Shown here: positions 6,919 to 14,165 of the stretch, one piece after another
Position numbering within the stretch: the stretch's first letter is position 1
Layout of the letters: every line of letters starts with the position of its first letter
From: an uncultured Bacilli bacterium
GTDB lineage: Bacteria > Bacillota_I > Bacilli_A > ML615J-28 > CAG-698
DNA: 17,923 nucleotides
Direction of reading: 5' to 3'
Assembly (NCBI GenBank): GCA_947627395.1
Contig: CANQVW010000016.1
Span: forward strand, 1 to 17,923
Notes under the pieces: generated by a model
Told to the model about the DNA's origin: nothing
What the model saw: only the letters and a program-made list of their open reading frames with translations
Databases searched by the model: none
Program-made: the position numbers and the translations under genes

Positions 6919-8106
6919 CTATAGTACATAATCTTGATCAATGTTGATGATAAAATCGACAGGTTGCATCAAATGATTTTCACATATTTTTTTAATTCTT
7001 TCAATGACTTCTTCACTAAGTTCTTCATCTGTTAATTTCACTTGTTGGGGCTTTACTAAGTCAAATAGAATGGTTGTTGAAAGATTTGTGTGAATAACTC
7101 TAAAATCATGAAATTGAAGTTGAGGATGAATTTTACTTAATTCATCTTTTACAAGTTGTTTTAAAGTATTGGTTCTTTCATCTGCCACCTCAGCAGGATC
7201 CATGTGAATGGTAACCATATATCCTAGTCGTTTAAAATCTCTTTCGATTTTGTCAATTTTATCATGACTTTCGAGAATGCTTTCTCTACTATCTACTTCA
7301 ACATGCAAAGTAACAAAGGTTTTTGCTGGTCCATAAGAGTGAATGACTAAATCATGAACTCCTAAAATACCTTCATAGCTTTTGACTTTATCTGTGATGA
7401 ATTGCGTAAATTCTTTACTTGGAGCCTCGCCAATTAAAGGGGAAATGGTTTCTTTCATTAATTTAATTCCATTGATAACAATGAAAATGGAAACTCCTAA
7501 ACCAAACCATCCATCTAAATTCACTTGAAAGAAGTAAAAAACTAAAATAGATATGAAAACAGCTGTTGTTGCAACGGCATCATTAAAACTATCTTGAGAT
7601 GTGGCAATTAAAGTAAGTGAATTAATCTTTTTAGCACATTTACGATAAAAAAGACCTTGCCATATTTTTACTAAGATTGAAATTCCTAATATCACAACTA
7701 AAAGAATGAATTGACTGATATCCACTTTTTCTTTAGAAATGATTCTTTCAATGGAACTTTTTCCGAGTAAAATACCCACAACTAAAATAAAAATAGAAAT
7801 CACTACACCTGTAATGTATTCAATTCTTTCATGTCCAAAAGGATGTTCAGGATCTGCAGGTTGGTTTGCTAAATGAAAACCAATTAAAGTAGCTGTAGAT
7901 GAGGCACTATCACTTAAATTATTAATTCCATCAGCAAGTATGGAAATACTTCCAACAAGAATCCCTGTTGTAATTTTTAAAATAGCTAAAAGTGTGTTAG
8001 ACAAAATGCCAATAACACTAGATAAGATACCATAAGCTGTTCTTACTTTGGGTTGATGTACATCATCTTTGTTTTTAATAAACAAAGAGCTCAATAATTT
8101 AAACAT
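6919..8106 (-). CDS. Cation diffusion facilitator exporter, manganese-type (MntE-like)
   Basis: This 395-residue inner-membrane metal/H+ antiporter has a six-helix CDF domain at about residues 25-225 and then a cytosolic metal-binding domain. Site A residues are N62 and D66 in TM2 (INNLSD) and D172 and D176 in TM5 (DSFND). This Asn-Asp/Asp-Asp set is typical of Mn-CDF proteins such as streptococcal MntE, which is also about 394 residues; zinc CDFs usually have His/Asp. The HPFGHERIEY loop is present. The extra C-terminal stretch after about residue 315 looks like a second small alpha/beta unit (FRVIHTNLSTTILFDL). An upstream ATG (8157) opens the frame 17 codons earlier, but it falls inside the promoter; the ATG at 8106 has AAGGGAG 8 nt before it and was chosen. 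Mn specificity is inferred. Confidence 0.92.
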   Translation of the reverse strand: MFKLLSSLFIKNKDDVHQPKVRTAYGILSSVIGILSNTLLAILKITTGILVGSISILADGINNLSDSASSTATLIGFHLANQPADPEHPFGHERIEYITGVVISIFILVVGILLGKSSIERIISKEKVDISQFILLVVILGISILVKIWQGLFYRKCAKKINSLTLIATSQDSFNDAVATTAVFISILVFYFFQVNLDGWFGLGVSIFIVINGIKLMKETISPLIGEAPSKEFTQFITDKVKSYEGILGVHDLVIHSYGPAKTFVTLHVEVDSRESILESHDKIDKIERDFKRLGYMVTIHMDPAEVADERTNTLKQLVKDELSKIHPQLQFHDFRVIHTNLSTTILFDLVKPQQVKLTDEELSEEVIERIKKICENHLMQPVDFIINIDQDYVL

Positions 8107-8128
8107 TTTTCTAACTCCCTTTCTATAT

Positions 8129-8157
8129 ATTTTACTCTGATTTATAAAATAAATCAA
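8129..8157 (-). promoter_or_regulatory. Promoter of the CDF-pepP operon
   Basis: TTGATT (8157-8152), a 17-nt spacer and TAAAAT (8134-8129) lie about 25 nt before the chosen start codon. A 19-bp palindrome fills most of the spacer and overlaps the -35. Confidence 0.75.
8138..8156. promoter_or_regulatory. Perfect palindrome inside the CDF promoter, candidate operator
   Basis: TGATTTAT, a 3-nt centre and ATAAATCA form a perfect 8-bp inverted repeat. It lies between the -10 and -35 boxes and covers most of the -35. A bound dimeric repressor would block RNA polymerase. The binding protein is unknown; a metal-responsive regulator is a guess from the downstream gene. Confidence 0.55.
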
Positions 8158-8169
8158 TTGCTTTCCGAG

Positions 8170-8192
8170 AAAATCTTGTTCTAAGATTTTTT
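8170..8192 (+). repeat. AT-rich inverted repeat between divergent promoters
   Basis: AAAATCTT, loop GTTCT, AAGATTTT then TT. It looks like a plus-strand terminator hairpin, but no plus-strand gene lies upstream. It may shield the namZ promoter from antisense read-through, or have no role. Confidence 0.4.
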
Positions 8193-8209
8193 GTATTCAT
8201 TTTATTTTA

Positions 8210-8238
8210 ATGACTTTTTAAAAAAAATTTGTTATAAT
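8210..8238 (+). promoter_or_regulatory. Promoter of the NamZ-like lipoprotein gene
   Basis: ATGACT (8210-8215), a 17-nt spacer, then TATAAT (8233-8238) preceded by TGT, i.e. an extended -10. It points away from the CDF promoter. Confidence 0.8.
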
Positions 8239-8260
8239 AAGTTATCGTAAGGAGGAACGG

Positions 8261-9454
8261 ATGAAAAAAAGGATTCATTTTGTAGTTGTATTGTTATTGC
8301 TCAGTTTGGTCATTTGTTTAAATGGATGTGAAAAGAAACAAGAAGAAAAAGTATACCTTGGAATTGATTTAATTGATGAAAACTTAGACTTATTCGAAGG
8401 TAAAAAAGTAGGTTTAATTACCAATCCTACAGGAATAAATAGTGAATTTCAATCCACGATTGATATTCTATATGAAAAAGTTCAACTTGTTTCATTATTT
8501 GCTCCTGAGCATGGAATTCGCGGAAGTGAAGACGCTGGTGCAACTGTTGGTACAGCTGTTGATAGTGTTACAAAGCTTCCTGTTTATAGTTTGTATGGAC
8601 AAACACAATCGCCAACAAAGGAAATGATGGATACATTAGATATCATGTGCATTGATATTCAAGATGTTGGAGCTCGTTTTTATACTTATATTTATACGAT
8701 GGCAAATGCGATGAAAGCATGTAAGGAATATGGTAAGAAATTTGTTGTATTTGATCGACCTAATCCAGTAAATGGAGTTGATTTTGAAGGAAATATTTTA
8801 GATACCAAGTATTCTTCTTTTATTGGAATGTATCCAATTGTTCAACGTCATGGAATGACAATCGGAGAAATTGCCTTATATTTTAATACTGAATTTGAGA
8901 TTCAATGTGATTTAGAAGTTGTGAAAATGAAAAATTGGGATCGTGAAATGTATTTTGAAGATACTCATTTGCCTTGGGTCTTACCATCACCAAATATGCC
9001 AACACCTCATACAGCTTTACTTTATAGTGGTACATGTATTTTTGAGGGAACAAACCTTTCTGAAGGAAGGGGCACAACAACTCCATTCCAAACAATTGGT
9101 GCTCCTTGGATTAATGGAATTAAATGGGCTGATGCACTAAATGAACTTGGTTTACCTGGTGTTTATTTTAGAAGTGCTTACTTTACACCAACAACTTCAA
9201 AACATCAAGGCACATTATGTGGTGGTGTTGAGGTACATATTACAGATAAAAAAGCATTTCAACCAGTAAAAACAGGTTGGGCAATGGTCAATGTGGTAAA
9301 GCAACTATATCATAGTCATTTTGAAACCCTTTCAACATTCAATTTAATTGCTGGATATGATATTCAAACATTAACATTGGATGAACAATTTGAATTAATT
9401 GAGCAAGGTACAAAAACATTTGGTGAAACTAGAAAGAAATATTTACTTTACTAA
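8261..9454 (+). CDS. namZ: DUF1343 lipoprotein, NamZ/YbbC-like exo-N-acetylmuramidase
   Basis: This 397-residue protein has a type II signal peptide (KKR, hydrophobic residues 7-20, lipobox LNGC with Cys23), so it should be anchored on the outer face of the membrane. The DUF1343 hallmarks are all present: GLITNPTGI (51-59), FAPEHGIRG (80-88, with the conserved Glu83), DIQDVGARFYTY (132-143), FDRPNP (164-169), PSPNMPT (242-248), FEGTNLSEGRGT (261-272) and the closing RKKYLLY. The family prototype, B. subtilis NamZ (YbbC), removes terminal N-acetylmuramic acid from peptidoglycan fragments. AAGGAGG lies 5 nt before the ATG. The gene is monocistronic, bounded by its own promoter and a terminator. 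No NagZ or MurQ partners are in this window. The enzymatic role is by family. Confidence 0.9.
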   Translation: MKKRIHFVVVLLLLSLVICLNGCEKKQEEKVYLGIDLIDENLDLFEGKKVGLITNPTGINSEFQSTIDILYEKVQLVSLFAPEHGIRGSEDAGATVGTAVDSVTKLPVYSLYGQTQSPTKEMMDTLDIMCIDIQDVGARFYTYIYTMANAMKACKEYGKKFVVFDRPNPVNGVDFEGNILDTKYSSFIGMYPIVQRHGMTIGEIALYFNTEFEIQCDLEVVKMKNWDREMYFEDTHLPWVLPSPNMPTPHTALLYSGTCIFEGTNLSEGRGTTTPFQTIGAPWINGIKWADALNELGLPGVYFRSAYFTPTTSKHQGTLCGGVEVHITDKKAFQPVKTGWAMVNVVKQLYHSHFETLSTFNLIAGYDIQTLTLDEQFELIEQGTKTFGETRKKYLLY

Positions 9455-9455
9455 C

Positions 9456-9493
9456 AAAAACAGGTATCAGCAAAAACTGATATCTGTTTTTTT
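9456..9493. terminator. Bidirectional terminator between namZ and acpP
   Basis: AAAACAGGTATCAG, a 6-nt loop and CTGATATCTGTTTT pair over 14 bp with one G-U. T-runs follow in both directions, serving the convergent genes on either side. Confidence 0.9.
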
Positions 9494-9713
9494 ATTTGTT
9501 TTCTAAAAACTTTACAATATCTCCAACAGTTTTAATTGCTTTAGCGGTATCATCATCTACTGAAACACCAAATTCTTCCTCAATATCCATAATTAGGGAA
9601 ACAGCATCTAAAGAATCTGCTCCTAAATCATTTTGTAACTCAGATTCTAATTGAATCTTATTTTTATCAATACCAAGCTCTTTAGAAATAATTTCACAAA
9701 CTTTTTCAAACAT
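9492..9713 (-). CDS. acpP: Acyl carrier protein
   Basis: This is a 73-residue acidic four-helix protein that carries growing acyl chains on a 4'-phosphopantetheine arm in fatty-acid synthesis. The attachment Ser34 lies in the canonical GADSLDAV motif, and the flanking ELQNDL and IEEEFGVSV segments are typical. Length is normal. AAGGAGG lies 7 nt before the ATG. It has its own strong promoter and stands alone: no fab, plsX or rnc gene is adjacent. The lipid kinase gene upstream on the same strand ends about 80 nt before it, and I see no clear terminator between them, so read-through is possible. Confidence 0.97.
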   Translation of the reverse strand: MFEKVCEIISKELGIDKNKIQLESELQNDLGADSLDAVSLIMDIEEEFGVSVDDDTAKAIKTVGDIVKFLENK

Positions 9714-9749
9714 TTGAATTCCTCCTTATTTTACTCTCTATGTAACATT

Positions 9750-9778
9750 ATTATACCGATTCGATAAAGAAAAGTCAA
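9750..9778 (-). promoter_or_regulatory. Promoter of acpP
   Basis: TTGACT (9778-9773), a 17-nt spacer and TATAAT (9755-9750), one base from full consensus. A small inverted repeat CAAGA-CCCA-TCTTG (9776-9789) touches the -35. Confidence 0.88.
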
Positions 9779-9795
9779 GACCCATCTTGGGGATT

Positions 9796-10703
9796 TTATG
9801 AGTTTTCTATTCTTGGTAAAACAAAAGATAATGCCTTTTCTTTCATTTCTATATGTAAATGATCGGTTTTGGAAGTTTCTCCATCTACACAATAAATAAT
9901 GAGTTTAGAGGAAAAAATATCAACTTGTTTGACCTTTTTTGTGATAACTATATTTTGATATTTAGATTCATAAACATAACTTCCATCTTTATATTTATCT
10001 ACTAATTTAAGAAACTTTATTCTACCTACTTTTTTCACGATAACAACATCTATTAAACCATCATCTACTTTTGCATTTGGTGTACAGTAATAACCACCTC
10101 CGCAACAAATGCCATTGGAAGATGCTGTTAAAAGGATTTGCCCCTGAAAGAAATCTCTTCCATCTAATTGTATTTGACACTTACTTTTCATTTTAAATAG
10201 TAAACTATAGAATAATGCTAAATGATAACTTCTTGTACCATTCATTCCAGGAAATCGTTTAAAACGAGTCATGTGATAAGCAACCATGGCATCAAACCCA
10301 AAGTTGCACATATTAATAGCATATCGCTCATTGACTTTAATTAAATCAACGATTTTTTCCTCTCCATTTATAATGGAAGATAAGTTCTTAAAGTCTCTAT
10401 TTGCAAATACTTTCACAAAATCATTTCCACTTCCGCAAGCATAACACGTTACGGATGCAAAAGGAAATAAGATTGCACCATTTACAACTTCATTTAATGT
10501 TCCATCTCCTCCACATGCATAAAAACGAACAGCCTCAGTATGTTTTTTACAATATTCCGTCACGAATACTGTTGCGTCTCCTACATCCTTTGTGACATAA
10601 ATTTCATAATCAATAAACGAAAAATGCTCTTTTAATTGAGTTTGGAGCCATGAAGTGATATCTTTTTTTCCGACTTGGGATTGATGATAAAAATATGTTT
10701 CAT
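9796..10703 (-). CDS. dagK: Diacylglycerol kinase family lipid kinase, frameshifted near codon 12-14
   Basis: The uninterrupted 255-residue part starts at a GTG (10563) and carries the catalytic GGDGTLNEVVNG loop, GSGNDF, GFDA and the late VDGE motif of DagK/DgkB lipid kinases. That frame continues upstream without a stop into DITSWLQTQLKEHF, but the natural start is in another frame: ATG at 10703, preceded by GAGGT, encodes MKHIFIINPKSEKK, matching the family N-terminus (NPKSGKK), and then meets TAA at 10634-10632. One missing base in the GG/A7 tract (10671-10663) explains the break; joined, the product is 302 residues, the family length. DgkB-type enzymes recycle diacylglycerol in the membrane. 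It could be a real mutation, an assembly error, or recoding at the A AAA AAG site. The gene starts 7 nt after the upstream gene's stop. Confidence 0.85.
10662..10669 (-). other. A7 tract with A AAA AAG slippery heptamer at the dagK frame break
   Basis: In the frame of the ATG at 10703 the codons read TCG GAA AAA AAG. A -1 slip on A AAA AAG, or one extra A added by RNA polymerase, moves the reader into GAT ATC ACT, exactly the frame of the kinase body. The heptamer is the type used by E. coli dnaX. I found no clear Shine-Dalgarno-like enhancer upstream; a downstream stem was not tested. Confidence 0.5.
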
Positions 10704-10710
10704 AGTGACC

Positions 10711-11466
10711 TCATAAGCTATAAATCATTTTTTTGCTATACAAAAAGAAATCTAAATGATAGGTACTAATTAAGGCAATCGAAAACCCTTGTGTTATTTC
10801 ATCAATTTCATTGGTTATAATTTGTACCCATTCCACAAGGCTTTCTATTTTGTAAGGACGCATTAAATTAAGATATTTTTTCTTTTGTTCTTTGGTTAGA
10901 TGTTTCATGATATTTTCATCTTCCATCGAAATTTGGATTTGATATGTCCATAGATATAAAAAATGTTGATGAACTTCCTCTGCTAGTTGACACATTTTAG
11001 GTAAATTAGATGTTTTTGCAGCTTGATAAAAATGAACTAAGGTTAAACAAAATTCGTCAACACGATGTCCGATATCTTCATAAGAAATTTGTCTTTTAGG
11101 TTGAGTATTCACATGTAATAAATTCTTAGGATCATATAATACCAACATGTCATCATAAGAAATAATTTCACTTACTGCCATACATGTAAGATATAATTCA
11201 ATTCCATTTTCATAAATAACATGAAATTTTAAATTTGGTTTTCTTTCTTCTTTTAAATATACAACTGAAAAATAGGTCTCTAAAATAGGAAGGATAGATT
11301 TTCTTAATTCCACTTGATTGACTTTATTGATGATACAATGTAATTCAATCGGTGAATATTCATTTTCGTTTCTTTTTGCTATTTGTCCTGTTAGAAAAGA
11401 TGCATCCATAAGTTCTAGTTGGATCAATGTTTCTAATAAACAATTGATAGCCTCCTGTTGTTTCAT
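10711..11466 (-). CDS. Nucleotidyltransferase-like protein with altered catalytic motif
   Basis: This is a 251-residue soluble protein. Residues about 20-118 follow the pattern of AadE/KNTase-type nucleotidyltransferases: FLTGQIAKRNENEYSPIELHCI (24-45) aligns with the usual TGS...YSDIDL, ENGIELYL (86-93) with the strand carrying the third Asp, and VLYDPKNLL (109-117) with the vlyD-K element. All expected catalytic residues are changed: GS becomes GQ28, the DxD pair becomes P39 and E41, and the third Asp becomes E90. The rest (about 125-251) is helical, like the C-terminal domain of these enzymes. The homology is read by eye and is moderate. The stop codon overlaps the dagK ribosome binding site, so the two are coupled. 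GGAGGG lies 8 nt before the ATG. It is a probable pseudoenzyme of unknown role. Confidence 0.7.
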   Translation of the reverse strand: MKQQEAINCLLETLIQLELMDASFLTGQIAKRNENEYSPIELHCIINKVNQVELRKSILPILETYFSVVYLKEERKPNLKFHVIYENGIELYLTCMAVSEIISYDDMLVLYDPKNLLHVNTQPKRQISYEDIGHRVDEFCLTLVHFYQAAKTSNLPKMCQLAEEVHQHFLYLWTYQIQISMEDENIMKHLTKEQKKKYLNLMRPYKIESLVEWVQIITNEIDEITQGFSIALISTYHLDFFLYSKKMIYSL

Positions 11467-11501
11467 GTTTATTTCCCTCCTCTTGACAAATTCTTCATTT
11501 A

Positions 11502-11510
11502 ATTATATCA
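11502..11510 (-). promoter_or_regulatory. Extended -10 promoter of the nucleotidyltransferase-like/dagK operon
   Basis: TGATATAAT on the minus strand, about 35 nt before the start codon. No good -35 hexamer lies 17 nt upstream; the extended -10 could compensate. Confidence 0.6.
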
Positions 11511-11552
11511 CTTTTCTATTTTTTTTAAAAGTATAATTTTCATTGAAAATAG

Positions 11553-11613
11553 AAAAAGTGTGCAAAGTAAAAACTTCCGTAAAAACTCTAGTAAGTTACT
11601 TCATCACACTTTT
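11553..11613 (-). terminator. Long-arm hairpin after tex, probable terminator
   Basis: AAAAGTGTG (11613-11605) pairs with CACACTTTT (11562-11554), then TTCTATTTT follows. A second inner tier pairs AAGTAA (11601-11596) with TTACTT (11570-11565). The enclosed loop of about 25 nt contains one copy of the direct repeat GTAAAAACT; the other overlaps the inner stem. It is larger than the other terminators here. Confidence 0.6.
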
Positions 11614-11629
11614 AAATTTTATTTATGAT

Positions 11630-13888
11630 TTAATTAGCTGAACTTGGATTAATCATGGTTAATTCTAGACGGTTTTTATATGTATCAACAGATAGAACCC
11701 ATACTTTCACAATTTGACCAACACTAACAACATCTAATGGATGTTTGATATATCCTTTTTTAGTAATTTTAGAAATGTGCACCAAACCATCTTCATGGAC
11801 ACCACAATCAACAAAAACACCAAAATCAACTACATTACGAATGGTTCCTTCTAGTTCCATTCCTGGTTTTAAGTCTTCTAGACTTAAAGCATCTTTTCTT
11901 AAAATTGGTTTATCAAAAGCATCACGTGGGTCACGAAGTGGAGCACTTAATGCATCTAGGATATCATTGAAAGTAAATTCACCAACTTCTAAACCTTTTC
12001 TTAATTCGTCACGATTGACTTCTTTAATGGCATCTTTTAATTTGTCCGTTCCAATATCATCCTTTGTACATCCTAATTTTGCTAATATAGCTTCTGCTGC
12101 CGGATAACTTTCTGGGTGAATAGAAGTCATATCCAATTTTTCATTACCATTTGGAATACGCAAAAAACCAATGGCTTGCTCTAAAGTTTTCTGTCCTATT
12201 CCCTTGATATTTAATTCTGAACGATTTTTGAATTCTCCATGTTCATCACGATAAGAAACAATGGCTTTAGCTGATTTTGCATTTAATCCTGCAACTCGTT
12301 GTAATAAGTAAACGGAGGCACTATTGACATTAACACCAACACTGTTAACAGCATTTTCAACAACAAAGTCCAATTGATCGCCTAATTTTGCTTGGTTGAC
12401 ATCATATTGATATTGTCCTACACCAATGGATTTAGGGTCAATTTTTACAAGCTCAGAAAGTGGGTCTTGTAATCTTCTTGCAATGGATACTGCACTTCTC
12501 TCTTCAACAGAGAAATCAGGGAATTCTTCTCTTGCTAAATCGCTTGCGGAATAAACAGATGCACCTGCTTCATTGACAATAATATATTCTACTTCTTGTC
12601 CGATTTCTTTTAATGTTGGTTCTAATTCTTTTAATGTTTCAGCAACAAAGGCTTCAGTTTCACGGCTTGCTGTACCATTTCCCATAGCGACAACTTCACA
12701 TCTAAAGCCAATTAAGAATTTTTGGAAAATGGCTTTTGCTTCTTGAAGACGTTCAAGTGGTACAACTTCTTCTTTGTTCTTTTGATGTGGATACATAACA
12801 CCTTTTGCTAAAAACTTACCTGTTTGATCAACAACAGCTAATTTACACCCTGTTCTAAAAGCGGGGTCGACCCCTAAAACAACTTTTCCTTTCATTGGAG
12901 GTGTTAATAGGTATTTCTTTAGATTTTCGCCAAATACATGAATGGCTTGTTCTTCTGCTTTATCTTTTAAATCAGATCTTATTTCACGCTCGATAGAAGA
13001 TTTAATTAATCTTTTATAAGAATCATTAATGGCATCTTCAACATATGGAGCAGTTATTGAAGTCTTATTTTCTTCTCCAATGACTCTTCTCTTTAAGAAT
13101 TCAATAATACGATCGACATCTTCTTTAATATATACACGAAGGACTTTTTCTGATTCCCCACGATTTAAAGCAAGTACACGATGTGATTTGATTTCTGAAA
13201 TGGGTTCTTCATAGTTATAGTACATTTCATATGTTCTTTTTTCATCTAGTGTAACGTCTTTGACTTCACTCGCTAAACTTGCTTTTCTTTCAAAGAAACT
13301 GCGAATCCACTTACGATATCTTGCTTCATCCGAAACAATTTCAGCAATAATATCTTCAGCACCTTGGATAGCATCTTTTACATCTTTAACAACAGTTCCT
13401 TCTTTGATTTGTTCTTCTGTTGGATTAACAGTTACATATTTAAGAGCTTCTTCTTCAACATTTCCTTCAGTTGGAAAACTTAATAAGTATTGAGCAAGCG
13501 GCTCCAAGCCCTTTTTCTTGGCATCTGTTGCTCTTGTTTTCTTCTTTTCTTTGAATGGACGATAGATATCCTCTAATTCACTCAGTTTATTTGAATTAAT
13601 AATGGCAGTTTTTAACTCCTCTGTTAATTTACCTTTTTCTTCAATTAAACGCATGATATCTTCTTTACGTTCAGCTAATTTCTGGCCGTATTCCCATTCT
13701 GTATAAATGGCCCTTATTTTTTCTTCATCTAATCCACCTGTTGCCTCTTTACGATAACGTGCAATAAATGGAACTGTTCCTCCATCTTCAATCAATTGCA
13801 ATACTGCTCTGATTTGAGAAACTTTTACGTTTTGTTCAGCGGAAATTTTTTCCAATAGTTGCTCATTGATGTAATTGTTTTCTACCAT
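11630..13888 (-). CDS. tex: Tex family S1 RNA-binding protein
   Basis: This 752-residue protein is collinear with Tex. A helical N-terminal region (about 1-320) includes IEDGGTVPFIARYRKE (33-48). A YqgF/RuvX-like domain starts at LGVDPAFRTGCKLAVVD (338-354). It is followed by the helix-hairpin-helix part (VNVNSASVYLLQRVAG at 519-534, then NIKGIGQKTLEQAIGFLR) and an S1 domain at about 676-745 (GTIRNVVDFGVFVDCGVHEDGLVHIS). Tex relates to eukaryotic Spt6, binds nucleic acids and is linked to transcription and stress tolerance; its exact role differs among bacteria. GGAGGG lies 4 nt before the ATG. It has its own promoter and a hairpin terminator, so it is probably monocistronic. No defects were seen. 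Confidence 0.97.
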   Translation of the reverse strand: MVENNYINEQLLEKISAEQNVKVSQIRAVLQLIEDGGTVPFIARYRKEATGGLDEEKIRAIYTEWEYGQKLAERKEDIMRLIEEKGKLTEELKTAIINSNKLSELEDIYRPFKEKKKTRATDAKKKGLEPLAQYLLSFPTEGNVEEEALKYVTVNPTEEQIKEGTVVKDVKDAIQGAEDIIAEIVSDEARYRKWIRSFFERKASLASEVKDVTLDEKRTYEMYYNYEEPISEIKSHRVLALNRGESEKVLRVYIKEDVDRIIEFLKRRVIGEENKTSITAPYVEDAINDSYKRLIKSSIEREIRSDLKDKAEEQAIHVFGENLKKYLLTPPMKGKVVLGVDPAFRTGCKLAVVDQTGKFLAKGVMYPHQKNKEEVVPLERLQEAKAIFQKFLIGFRCEVVAMGNGTASRETEAFVAETLKELEPTLKEIGQEVEYIIVNEAGASVYSASDLAREEFPDFSVEERSAVSIARRLQDPLSELVKIDPKSIGVGQYQYDVNQAKLGDQLDFVVENAVNSVGVNVNSASVYLLQRVAGLNAKSAKAIVSYRDEHGEFKNRSELNIKGIGQKTLEQAIGFLRIPNGNEKLDMTSIHPESYPAAEAILAKLGCTKDDIGTDKLKDAIKEVNRDELRKGLEVGEFTFNDILDALSAPLRDPRDAFDKPILRKDALSLEDLKPGMELEGTIRNVVDFGVFVDCGVHEDGLVHISKITKKGYIKHPLDVVSVGQIVKVWVLSVDTYKNRLELTMINPSSAN

Positions 13889-13917
13889 AATACCCTCCGT
13901 TTTTAATCAACAGTACT

Positions 13918-13946
13918 ATTATACCAAATATTAAGTAGAAAATCAA
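13918..13946 (-). promoter_or_regulatory. Promoter of tex
   Basis: TTGATT (13946-13941), a 17-nt spacer and TATAAT (13923-13918) preceded by TGG (extended -10). Confidence 0.85.
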
Positions 13947-14000
13947 TTAAAATGTTTTTGAAAAATGATGGATTATCCAGAGTTATTTATTCTATATTGA

Positions 14001-14038
14001 AATTAAAAAAGAAAAGTCAGTTTTAACTAACTTTTCTT
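14001..14038 (-). terminator. Terminator of the ychF-cinA-PTS IIC operon
   Basis: On the minus strand AAGAAAAGT-T-AGTT and AACT-G-ACTTTTCTT pair with one mismatch, followed by TTTTTAATT. It lies about 130 nt after the IIC stop codon, between that operon and tex. Confidence 0.85.
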
Positions 14039-14112
14039 ATTAAACCCTTTAGAATAAATAGAAATTTGATTAAAAATAATTTAATTTTCCATTTTGTTTA
14101 GATAGATAATTC

Positions 14113-14163
14113 AATGAATTTTTGCTTTAAAATGTTGTTTATCCATAAATATTAAAATTCATT
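14113..14163. repeat. 10-bp inverted repeat just after the PTS IIC stop codon
   Basis: AATGAATTTT (14113-14122) and AAAATTCATT (14154-14163) are perfect inverted copies about 31 nt apart in the 3' untranslated region. There is no T-run at the end of the hairpin, so it is not a classical terminator; it could protect the mRNA 3' region. The rest of 13947-14165 holds nothing else I can support. Confidence 0.4.
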
Positions 14164-14165
14164 TT

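Noticed and set aside
9776..9789. Inverted repeat CAAGA-CCCA-TCTTG at the acpP -35 as a fatty-acid regulator site
   Set aside because: It is only 5 bp per arm and does not match the FapR or FabT sites I know; chance is likely.
11745..13493. Several plus-strand frames opposite tex
   Set aside because: They are antisense shadows of a well-conserved gene and have no ribosome binding sites.
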